From an uncultured Rhizobiaceae group bacterium (GTDB lineage Bacteria; Pseudomonadota; Alphaproteobacteria; Rhizobiales; Rhizobiaceae): a stretch of 5,967 nucleotides of DNA. Shown piece after piece: positions 1-5,967 of the stretch. The notes beneath the pieces were generated by a model. That model had not been told where the DNA came from and did no database searches. It saw only the letters and a list, made by a program, of their open reading frames with translations. Position 1 is the stretch's first letter. Each line of letters begins with the position of its first letter. The DNA lies in contig CALFBU010000138.1 in NCBI GenBank assembly GCA_937951455.1, forward strand, positions 1 to 5,967, in the 5' to 3' direction. The translations under genes and the position numbers were made by a program.

Positions 1-57
1 ACGCTTTTCTTGCGATTGCATCAATAGCGATTCGTAGTTTTCATCTGTATTTTCCAT
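1..57 (-). CDS. Possible 5' end of an unidentified gene, cut by the window edge
   Basis: An open frame begins with ATG at 57-55 and stays open to the left edge, giving 19 residues that start MENTDENYESLLMQ. The peptide is acidic and polar, with no signal peptide or recognisable motif. It lies downstream of the ilvC terminator on the same strand, where a new transcription unit could begin. The upstream sequence has only a weak purine stretch (GAAAG, more than ten bases from the ATG) and no good Shine-Dalgarno site. A 19-codon open frame can occur by chance, so this is a tentative call with no function assigned. Confidence 0.3.
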   Translation of the reverse strand, partial: MENTDENYESLLMQSQEKR

Positions 58-115
58 AATCCAAGTCTTTCAAAATACTTCTTGAAGATCTTGTGCAAAT
101 ACCATGCCAACCACG

Positions 116-141
116 AAAAAGGGCCACGCAAAGCGCAGCCC
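116..141 (-). terminator. Rho-independent terminator of ilvC
   Basis: Read on the minus strand, the arm GGGCTGCGC (141-133), a TTT loop (132-130) and the arm GCGTGGCCC (129-121) form a 9-bp hairpin with two G-U wobbles. A run of five T follows (120-116). It starts 24 bases past the ilvC stop codon and closes the minus-strand gene series. Confidence 0.88.
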
Positions 142-165
142 CTAAATTTAGAACATCTGGGTTGA

Positions 166-1200
<1,035 letters not shown>

Positions 1201-1221
1201 TTACTTGTGTTTGTTTAAATT

Positions 1222-1869
1222 CTAAATCTTACTCCCGCAAAGTGTGAGGAATTGCTCCACTGCACTCTGCGCAAATTGTTTGATATCGTTTTGTGAAGGC
1301 TTGTTTTCATCACCCAGAAGCGCTCTAATTTGTGCATCCGCAATTACAAGCCCAAAGAAAAGCCTGAACGCCTCATCGCCACGAACATTGATAAGGCCTG
1401 ATTTTTGTCCCTTGAGGAAAATCGGTAAGAGCCGCGTTCGCATGGCGTAAGGGCCATTTTCAAGAACAATCCGACCAAGACTCGACTTATTGTTTCCTGC
1501 ATGTGAAACCGCAAGACGGTTTAGCGCAATCGATACATCACCCGTTAAAACGGTCAACCAACTTGAGGCAAATGCTTTCAATGTTTCTGAGAAAGTTTCC
1601 AAGCTTAGATTTGCATCATCAAGCTTTGGCATCACGACTTTTGATGCCTGCCATTGAACAGTCGCCGTCAGCAAACCATCACGGTCACCATACCAGCGAT
1701 AAAGCGTCTCTTTGGAACAAGCCGCACGCCTGGCGACAGAGGCCATGGAAAAACCATCACCCTCTTCTACCATTAAATCGAGAACGACAGAAAGCACTTC
1801 CTGCTCACGCGCAGAAGGCGCATCTTCAGATGTTGAATAATCCAGATTTATGGGTGCTTGTTCGTTCAT
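1222..1869 (-). CDS. TetR/AcrR-family transcriptional repressor
   Basis: A 215-residue DNA-binding repressor. The N-terminal TetR domain covers roughly residues 20-67; its helix-turn-helix spans about 40-60 (FSMASVARRAACSKETLYRWY), followed by the typical GDRDGLL. The C-terminal part (about 89-205) resembles the AefR-like TetR_C_7 ligand and dimer domain, a judgement from memory rather than a search. The ligand is unknown. The gene lies 71 bp after the M48 protease gene and 36 bp before ilvC, all on one strand. A nested inverted repeat lies one base before the start codon and is the likely autoregulatory operator. The start is unusual in lacking a Shine-Dalgarno sequence, but no other ATG lies between the upstream in-frame stop and this one, and the next Met (residue 33) would cut into the DNA-binding domain. 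Control of ilvC, the protease or a distant target are all possible. Confidence 0.92.
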   Translation of the reverse strand: MNEQAPINLDYSTSEDAPSAREQEVLSVVLDLMVEEGDGFSMASVARRAACSKETLYRWYGDRDGLLTATVQWQASKVVMPKLDDANLSLETFSETLKAFASSWLTVLTGDVSIALNRLAVSHAGNNKSSLGRIVLENGPYAMRTRLLPIFLKGQKSGLINVRGDEAFRLFFGLVIADAQIRALLGDENKPSQNDIKQFAQSAVEQFLTLCGSKI

Positions 1870-1870
1870 A

Positions 1871-1905
1871 CTTGCGTAGTACCGTACGGTACGGTTCTGC
1901 GCAAG
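1871..1905. promoter_or_regulatory. Nested inverted repeat, probable TetR operator
   Basis: The arms CTTGCGTAGTACCGTAC (1871-1887) and GTACGGTTCTGCGCAAG (1889-1905) are inverted repeats around base 1888 and match at 15 of 17 positions. Within them lies a second, perfect 14-bp palindrome GTACCGTACGGTAC (1879-1892), centred 2.5 bp away at 1885.5. GTAC occurs three times at 5-bp steps (1879, 1884, 1889). The element ends one base before the tetR start codon and lies downstream of the candidate -10. TetR proteins commonly bind palindromes of this size at their own promoter, so autorepression is the natural inference. Which protein binds is not shown by sequence. Confidence 0.8.
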
Positions 1906-1914
1906 CGTTTTATT

Positions 1915-1944
1915 GAATAATTCTCACGTCTACAAAAACGTCAA
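1915..1944 (-). promoter_or_regulatory. Candidate sigma-70-type promoter for tetR (and possibly ilvC)
   Basis: On the minus strand, TTGACG (1944-1939) matches the -35 consensus at five of six bases. It is followed after 18 bp by the weaker -10 candidate TTATTC (1920-1915); TATTCA at 19 bp is an alternative. The -35 overlaps the TGA stop codon of the upstream protease gene. Transcription would start near 1907, placing the inverted-repeat operator in the early transcribed region. The -10 is poor, so this is tentative. Confidence 0.4.
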
Positions 1945-3473
1945 TATTTTCGACTTGTAAATTGCTCAATTTCATTTTCACGTTTGGATTGAGACGACTT
2001 AACGAAGAACACATAAGCAAAGAATATCATCACGATCAATGCAACGAGAACAAGATCGAACCGTGTGGCACCCAAATAAACGTAATAAGAGGGCAATGTG
2101 GCTCCCTCCTCTTTCATATAACCGCTCTTAATGGTTTTGGGCTTTTTAGGTTTTGCAACTTTTGAGGTTGTGCTGAGATTTTGAACATTGCCAAACACAA
2201 CATCATTACTGACTTGGGATGTCGACAACTCTTTTGAAATGGATCTGAACTTCTGATTCATGGCAAAGGACGAAAAGATGCTAAGCGCGAACATACAGAT
2301 AAAACCGTATTTCAAGACCTTTGCAACACCATGAGGCAATCCGACGATATTCCTGTCATTGCCGACGTTCACCCGATCCAAAACGGACATGGGTGCCTCA
2401 TCGTATTTTTCTGTACGATTAACAACCGCTTCCTGATTTTTGGACTTCAATCCAAAAATAGGCTGACCAGTATTCGTCCTTGCACCAAAACTACCTTGAT
2501 TGCCAAATCGCGTATCTTTTCTCACGCGCGTTTCGTATGCCATTCCGCCAGAATGCTTGACCAAGACGGAAATACGTTCAGCAATCGTTGGATGCGTTGC
2601 AAACTCCCCTACTGTTGCACCATCAATCATCATGGCATCTGCAATTGGGTCAATCCCGTCAATCTCGCTCATGCCTTCAATCTTCTTGAGCGCAGAAATA
2701 AGGGCAGCTGGATTATGGGTAAGGCGAACAGCCTCAGCGTCCGCAATAAACTCGCGTGAAGAAGCAATCATAAGGCGAGAGACTTTGCCGATCGCCATCG
2801 CAACGCCAGAAACAAACCCAGCGCTTAAGAACAAAATTAAAAACGGAGGAAACAAAACCATGAAGATGGCAGTCTTTGTTCCCCTGACTTTCAAGATGTT
2901 AAATTTTTCAAGAAAGAGCAAACTCGACATTGCTGTATTGGCAAATGCCATCAGTCTAATATCACCATTTTTAATGTGCGTAATTTCATGCGCTATCACT
3001 GCTGCAAGTTCTTCATCATCTAGGGATTGAAGCAAACCGCGTGTTACAACAAGCGTGCTTGAACTCTCATTCAAACCACAAACAAATGCATTCCTTGCAT
3101 CGGTTTCTATAAGAGCAATTTCTGGTTCTTGAATACCCGCAGTGATGGATAAATCCTGAACGATCCTGTGCAAGCGTTGGTTCGACATGCTTCCAACGGG
3201 ATTGAAATTCATTTCTTTTTCAATGTTCTGTTTGTACAGAAACAAATTACCGAAAAAGAATATGAGACCAAACACACCGACGTAAGGTCCGTATTCAGCC
3301 AAATATCCGAACGGATTAACAAAGATCATTTTTGACGGATCTATAAACAGCAAACCGATAGAGATTACAACGCCACATAAGATCTGAAAGGCAACGGCAA
3401 AGCCTAGAAAAATCCAAAGCGAGCGGAAGTTGTTCCGCATGACATGGCCATAAAAACCATTCACTTTAAGCAT
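1941..3473 (-). CDS. HtpX-like M48 membrane metalloprotease with C-terminal extension
   Basis: A 510-residue zinc protease of peptidase family M48, of the HtpX type that degrades damaged inner-membrane proteins. Hydrophobic segments at about 19-44 and 64-80 precede the catalytic domain. The zinc motif HEITH is at 162-166 (ligands His162 and His166, catalytic Glu163). The third ligand is probably Glu241 in SREFIADAEA. A hydrophobic stretch at about 202-228 lies between them, as in HtpX, and the family motif HPTIAERI is at 294-301. HtpX is usually about 290 residues. Here about 200 more follow: a polar linker, a membrane segment at 387-405, a polar region with the basic patch KPKKPK (441-446), and a last membrane segment at 474-491 with a charged tail. 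The start has a strong GGGGAGG (3485-3479) five bases before the ATG. The gene follows lemA by 27 bp, a pairing known in many bacteria. Protease assignment is firm; the role of the tail is unknown. Confidence 0.93.
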   Translation of the reverse strand: MLKVNGFYGHVMRNNFRSLWIFLGFAVAFQILCGVVISIGLLFIDPSKMIFVNPFGYLAEYGPYVGVFGLIFFFGNLFLYKQNIEKEMNFNPVGSMSNQRLHRIVQDLSITAGIQEPEIALIETDARNAFVCGLNESSSTLVVTRGLLQSLDDEELAAVIAHEITHIKNGDIRLMAFANTAMSSLLFLEKFNILKVRGTKTAIFMVLFPPFLILFLSAGFVSGVAMAIGKVSRLMIASSREFIADAEAVRLTHNPAALISALKKIEGMSEIDGIDPIADAMMIDGATVGEFATHPTIAERISVLVKHSGGMAYETRVRKDTRFGNQGSFGARTNTGQPIFGLKSKNQEAVVNRTEKYDEAPMSVLDRVNVGNDRNIVGLPHGVAKVLKYGFICMFALSIFSSFAMNQKFRSISKELSTSQVSNDVVFGNVQNLSTTSKVAKPKKPKTIKSGYMKEEGATLPSYYVYLGATRFDLVLVALIVMIFFAYVFFVKSSQSKRENEIEQFTSRKY

Positions 3474-3500
3474 AACAACCTCCCCAAAAAGCTTCTGATG

Positions 3501-4085
3501 TTATACAGAGAAATCCACTTTTACAGCGTCATCCATCAACATCCGCTCGGCACCAAGATTGAAATGCTCACGCTTGCCGACATTGGTCTTTGCTGCGATC
3601 ACATTTGCAGGGAACTGACGAACGGTCGAATTGAACTCTTCAACCGTTACGTTAAAGAAACGACGGGATGCCGTAACACGGTTTTCAATATCCACGAGTT
3701 CATTTTTGAATTGTTGAAAATGACTTGATGCCTTTAATTCAGGGTTACTGTCCCCAGCATTAATAACAGACATAATTGTTTTGCTAAGCTTCGCTTCAGC
3801 TTCCAGCTTAATGTTTTGCTTCGTTGCTTTAAGAGCTGCTTCTCTAGCCGTCAGCAGCTTATCAAGAATATCAGTCTCATGCTTAAGGTAACCTTTTACA
3901 GTATCCAGCAGACCTGGAAGCAGCGTGTGACGATGCTTCATCAATACATCAATATCCGCATAAGCCGTATTACAACGCTCGTCCAAAGCCATCAGCCTGT
4001 TGTAGGTTGCAAACATCTTGTAACCAAAAAGACCAGCAACGCCGAAAGCGCCTACAGTACCATATAAAAGAAATTCCATGCCCAT
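3501..4085 (-). CDS. lemA: LemA-family membrane protein
   Basis: A 194-residue LemA-family protein: one N-terminal membrane helix (about 4-24) followed by a soluble helical domain. Family features are YNRLMALDERCNTAYADIDVLMKHR (from residue 28), the LLPGLLDTVKGYLKHE stretch that follows, and the C-terminal FNSTVRQFPANVIAA. The molecular function of LemA is poorly understood; genes of this family often adjoin htpX-type proteases, as here, and a role in the same envelope process is inferred. Two starts are possible. The first ATG (4085) has AGGT five bases upstream; the second (4079, two codons later) has GGAG (4090-4087) at a better seven-base distance, so translation may begin at Met3. The longer form is listed. 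The gene is first in the minus-strand series and is divergent from pspA. Confidence 0.93.
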   Translation of the reverse strand: MGMEFLLYGTVGAFGVAGLFGYKMFATYNRLMALDERCNTAYADIDVLMKHRHTLLPGLLDTVKGYLKHETDILDKLLTAREAALKATKQNIKLEAEAKLSKTIMSVINAGDSNPELKASSHFQQFKNELVDIENRVTASRRFFNVTVEEFNSTVRQFPANVIAAKTNVGKREHFNLGAERMLMDDAVKVDFSV

Positions 4086-4086
4086 T

Positions 4087-4094
4087 CTCCACCT
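4087..4094 (-). promoter_or_regulatory. lemA ribosome binding site, ambiguous between two starts
   Basis: On the minus strand this reads AGGTGGAG. The AGGT half is five bases from the ATG at 4085, and the GGAG half is seven bases from the ATG at 4079. The second spacing is the more usual one. Confidence 0.6.
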
Positions 4095-4107
4095 GTTATT
4101 TTGGTAA

Positions 4108-4137
4108 AGTCTAGACGAAATTCTTTAAATCGAGACT
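4108..4137. repeat. Short imperfect inverted repeat in the lemA leader
   Basis: AGTCTAGA (4108-4115) and TCGAGACT (4130-4137) are complementary at seven of eight positions with a 14-base spacer. The left arm also lies within the perfect palindrome GTCTAGAC (4109-4116). It could be a regulator site or an mRNA hairpin upstream of lemA, but repeats this short occur by chance in AT-rich DNA. Confidence 0.3.
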
Positions 4138-4249
4138 AATCAGCAGAGTTAAAAAATTATTTAAACCAGGGTGAATTTTGAAACTACTATTTAAAATAAA
4201 ATTATAGCTTATCCCGTATAACCATTGCCATTAATTTGGGTAATATAGT

Positions 4250-4254
4250 GGGAG
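4250..4254 (+). promoter_or_regulatory. pspA ribosome binding site
   Basis: GGGAG lies seven bases before the ATG at 4262 and supports that start codon. Confidence 0.75.
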
Positions 4255-4261
4255 TAATAAA

Positions 4262-4927
4262 ATGACTGAATCAATTTTTTCACGTGTGAAACGCATGGTT
4301 TCTGGCAGTGTTGAAGACATGGTAGACACAATGGAGCGCTCAGGTGGCGCAACCGTAATGCGTCAGGCAATTCGTGAAGTGGATCAAGTTGTAGCAGATG
4401 CTAAAAATGAGCGTGATCTGGCAACAGCGAAACGTCTTCAAGCAGTGCGTCAACAGCGCATGTATGCTGAGCGTCTGGAAGACATGCAGGAAAAAGCTCA
4501 ATACGCCATGAATGAGGGTCGTGAAGATTTGGCAGAAGCAGCCCTTCACCGTCAAATGGATTTCGAAGCACAAAAAGCTAAATTGGCAGAAGTTGAAATC
4601 AAGGCAGCAGAACAAGAGCGCGATTTGGAAGAATCTTTGGCTTCTTTGGAAATGCGTAAGGCACACCTGGAAGAAGAGTTGAAACACTTTGAAGCGGCTC
4701 GTGCAGATGCAGACCTGGAAAGCGACAATCCGCATTCTAAAGGTGCAGAAGCTGTGCGCCGTGTAGAGCGTGCAGAAACAGCATTCACTCGAGCTATGGG
4801 CGGCGCTGGCGGCACAACTGACATTGCCAAAGGCGAGCACATCAAGAAAGTTGCTGAGATTGATACTATGCGCAAGCAGTCAGAAATTGAAGCGCGCATG
4901 GAAGCACTTCGCAAAAAAGCTGGATAA
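4262..4927 (+). CDS. pspA: PspA/IM30-family membrane-stress protein
   Basis: A 221-residue protein, almost the length of E. coli PspA (222). This ESCRT-III-like family binds the inner face of the cytoplasmic membrane and oligomerises to support damaged membrane. The N-terminus (about 1-22, SIFSRVKRMVSGSVEDMVD) fits an amphipathic membrane-binding helix. VMRQAIREVDQVVADAK (32-48) is the equivalent of the family's conserved start of the long helical hairpin. Residues about 30-150 are highly charged, proline-free and coiled-coil-like. A flexible glycine-rich stretch GGAGG (180-184) precedes a last helix. In place of the usual EDPEKMIRQ it has MERSGGATVMRQ, so it belongs to a divergent branch rather than the enterobacterial PspA type. 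No pspF, pspB or pspC is visible; instead lemA and the M48 protease lie divergently upstream, suggesting an envelope-stress role. It is followed by its own terminator and seems monocistronic. Confidence 0.9.
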   Translation: MTESIFSRVKRMVSGSVEDMVDTMERSGGATVMRQAIREVDQVVADAKNERDLATAKRLQAVRQQRMYAERLEDMQEKAQYAMNEGREDLAEAALHRQMDFEAQKAKLAEVEIKAAEQERDLEESLASLEMRKAHLEEELKHFEAARADADLESDNPHSKGAEAVRRVERAETAFTRAMGGAGGTTDIAKGEHIKKVAEIDTMRKQSEIEARMEALRKKAG

Positions 4928-4948
4928 TCAGCGCTAATAGAACAGTTG

Positions 4949-4980
4949 AAAGCCTCGCAATTTTGCGGGGCTTTTTTGTT
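4949..4980 (+). terminator. Rho-independent terminator of pspA
   Basis: The arm AAAGCCTCGC (4949-4958), loop AATTTT and arm GCGGGGCTTT (4965-4974) form a 10-bp stem with one G-U pair. The T run 4972-4977 overlaps the end of the stem. It starts 21 bases after the pspA stop codon, so the aldehyde dehydrogenase gene downstream needs its own promoter. Confidence 0.92.
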
Positions 4981-5065
4981 TGAGTGATTATAAAAAATTC
5001 ACTGGCAAAAACACATTTTCCCTACTAAGGTCAGCGCAAATTCAATCAAAAAAAGAGTTTTTTCC

Positions 5066-5967
5066 ATGAAAGATATGCGCAAATTTTACATCAATGGCGA
5101 ATGGGTAGATCCGGTCAATGGCACCGACTTTCCAGTTATTAATCCATCCACCGAAGAAGCCTATGCAACTATTTCTCTAGGCGGCAAAGAAGATGCAGAA
5201 GCCGCTATCGCGGCAGCAAAAGCGGCCTTTCCTTCTTGGAGTAAATCAAGCAAGGCTGAACGCATTGAATTGATGGAGGCCATACTTGAAGTTTATTTAA
5301 AGCGTTCGGATGAAATGGGCGAAACAATTTCGGAAGAAATGGGTGCGCCTGTCAGCATGTCAAAGACTTCGCAGTCAGGGACGGGTTCATATCACATACA
5401 GGCATTTATCGCTGCGATTAAAACGTATGAGTTTGAGCGAGAATTACGCCCAGACACACCAAACGACCGCATCATCCATGAGCCAATCGGTGTGTGTGGT
5501 TTGATCACACCCTGGAACTGGCCTATGAACCAAATCGCACTGAAAGTAATGCCTGGCATTGCAACAGGCTGCACAACCGTTCTTAAGCCTTCTGAACAAT
5601 CTCCACTATCCGCAGTTCTCTTCACAGAAATTCTGCATGAAGCTGGCGTGCCTGCTGGTATTTACAACATGGTGAACGGCGATGGCCCAGGCGTTGGTAC
5701 CGTGCTGTCAGGTCACAAAGACATCGACATGGTATCCTTTACCGGTTCGACACGTGCAGGCACACTGATTTCAAAGAACGCAGCAGACACATTGAAGCGC
5801 GTCTCTCTGGAGCTTGGCGGCAAAGGCGCAAACATTATCTTTGCTGATGCGGATGAAAAAGCTGTAAAAAATGGCGTCATTCGTTGTTTCAATAATACAG
5901 GCCAGTCTTGTAACGCCCCAACCCGCATGTTGGTAGAACGCTCACGCTATGACCAAGCCGTAGAAGA
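5066..5967 (+). CDS. NAD(P)-dependent aldehyde dehydrogenase, 3' end missing
   Basis: The first 300 codons of an aldehyde dehydrogenase, a family usually about 475-490 residues long; the window edge cuts it. It oxidises an aldehyde to a carboxylic acid with NAD(P)+. Visible motifs are TPWNWP (148-153, with the conserved Asn151), KPSE (174-177, cofactor-binding Lys174), FTGSTRAG (225-232), ELGGK (249-253, general base Glu249) and GQSCNAPTR (279-287, nucleophile Cys282). All key residues of this part are present. The GQSCNAPTRM sequence and the TPWNWPMNQI region recall, from memory, the CddD/SSP0762-like subgroup (Rhodococcus 6-oxolauric acid dehydrogenase type), but the substrate cannot be assigned. 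The Shine-Dalgarno site is weak (AAAGAG about eight bases upstream); an in-frame ATG three codons later is an alternative start. The 85 bases after the pspA terminator should hold its promoter, but no good -35/-10 pair is visible. Confidence 0.95.
   Translation, partial: MKDMRKFYINGEWVDPVNGTDFPVINPSTEEAYATISLGGKEDAEAAIAAAKAAFPSWSKSSKAERIELMEAILEVYLKRSDEMGETISEEMGAPVSMSKTSQSGTGSYHIQAFIAAIKTYEFERELRPDTPNDRIIHEPIGVCGLITPWNWPMNQIALKVMPGIATGCTTVLKPSEQSPLSAVLFTEILHEAGVPAGIYNMVNGDGPGVGTVLSGHKDIDMVSFTGSTRAGTLISKNAADTLKRVSLELGGKGANIIFADADEKAVKNGVIRCFNNTGQSCNAPTRMLVERSRYDQAVE

Larger units (their letters stand above)
4086..4261. promoter_or_regulatory. Divergent lemA / pspA control region
   Basis: This 176-bp AT-rich gap separates two divergently transcribed genes and must hold, or lie next to, both promoters. 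For pspA, TTGAAA (4178-4183) with an AT-rich partner near 4201-4207, or TATAAC (4217-4222) alone, are candidates; neither is a full promoter match. For lemA, TTAACT and TTTAAA with a 17-bp spacer can be read on the minus strand (about 4150-4122), four of six matches each. An 8-bp direct repeat TATTTAAA occurs at 4158 and 4188, 30 bp apart. No sigma-54 GG-N10-GC element was found. Confidence 0.45.

Noticed and set aside
85..92. AAGATCTT palindrome
   Set aside because: Eight bases only, no second copy or promoter context; expected by chance.
1503..1916. Plus-strand open frame of 137 codons
   Set aside because: Antisense to tetR and running over its operator; the translation has no recognisable domain.
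2331..3030. Two long plus-strand open frames (2331-2759 and 2500-3030)
   Set aside because: They lie wholly antisense to the M48 protease gene, whose motifs prove the minus frame; their translations show no family features.
4086..4261. Sigma-54 (-24/-12) promoter upstream of pspA, as in enterobacteria
   Set aside because: No GG-N10-GC pattern could be found on either strand of the gap.
4340..4914. Minus-strand open frames (4340-4840 and 4552-4914)
   Set aside because: Shadows of pspA; Cys/Phe-rich and Ser/Ala-rich compositions are typical of reverse reading of a coiled-coil gene.
4986..5004. AGTGA...TCACT inverted repeat after the pspA terminator
   Set aside because: Five-base arms with an AT-rich spacer, too short to support an operator or hairpin.

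Overview
The window looks like chromosomal DNA from an alphaproteobacterium of moderate GC content. The basis is the short class I ketol-acid reductoisomerase with its N-terminus [19 protein letters not shown], and the style of the other proteins. This is recognition by eye, and no genus can be assigned. I see no phage genes, insertion sequences, CRISPR arrays or RNA genes.

Layout. Four genes lie on the minus strand, in transcription order: lemA (3501-4085), an HtpX-like M48 membrane protease with a long C-terminal extension (1941-3473), a TetR-family repressor (1222-1869) and ilvC (166-1185). Their gaps are 27, 71 and 36 bp, and a clear intrinsic terminator follows ilvC (116-141). A possible 5' fragment of another minus-strand gene sits at the left edge (1-57). 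On the plus strand, a PspA/IM30-family gene (4262-4927) is transcribed away from lemA across a 176 bp AT-rich intergenic region and ends in a strong terminator (4949-4980). An aldehyde dehydrogenase gene then starts at 5066 and runs off the right edge.

How the genes fit together. PspA (peripheral membrane scaffold), LemA (membrane-anchored helical protein) and the M48 protease form a plausible envelope-stress or membrane-protein quality-control module, divergently arranged around one regulatory region. The tetR-ilvC pair looks like a separate unit. It has its own candidate promoter, whose -35 overlaps the protease stop codon, and a striking 35-bp nested inverted repeat just before the tetR start codon that is probably the repressor's own operator. 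If tetR and ilvC are co-transcribed, the second step common to isoleucine and valine synthesis would come under an autoregulated TetR repressor, unlike the textbook IlvY or attenuation control.

The most noteworthy items are the nested tetR operator, the tetR-ilvC coupling, the divergent pspA // lemA-M48 module, and the extra C-terminal membrane segments of the protease.
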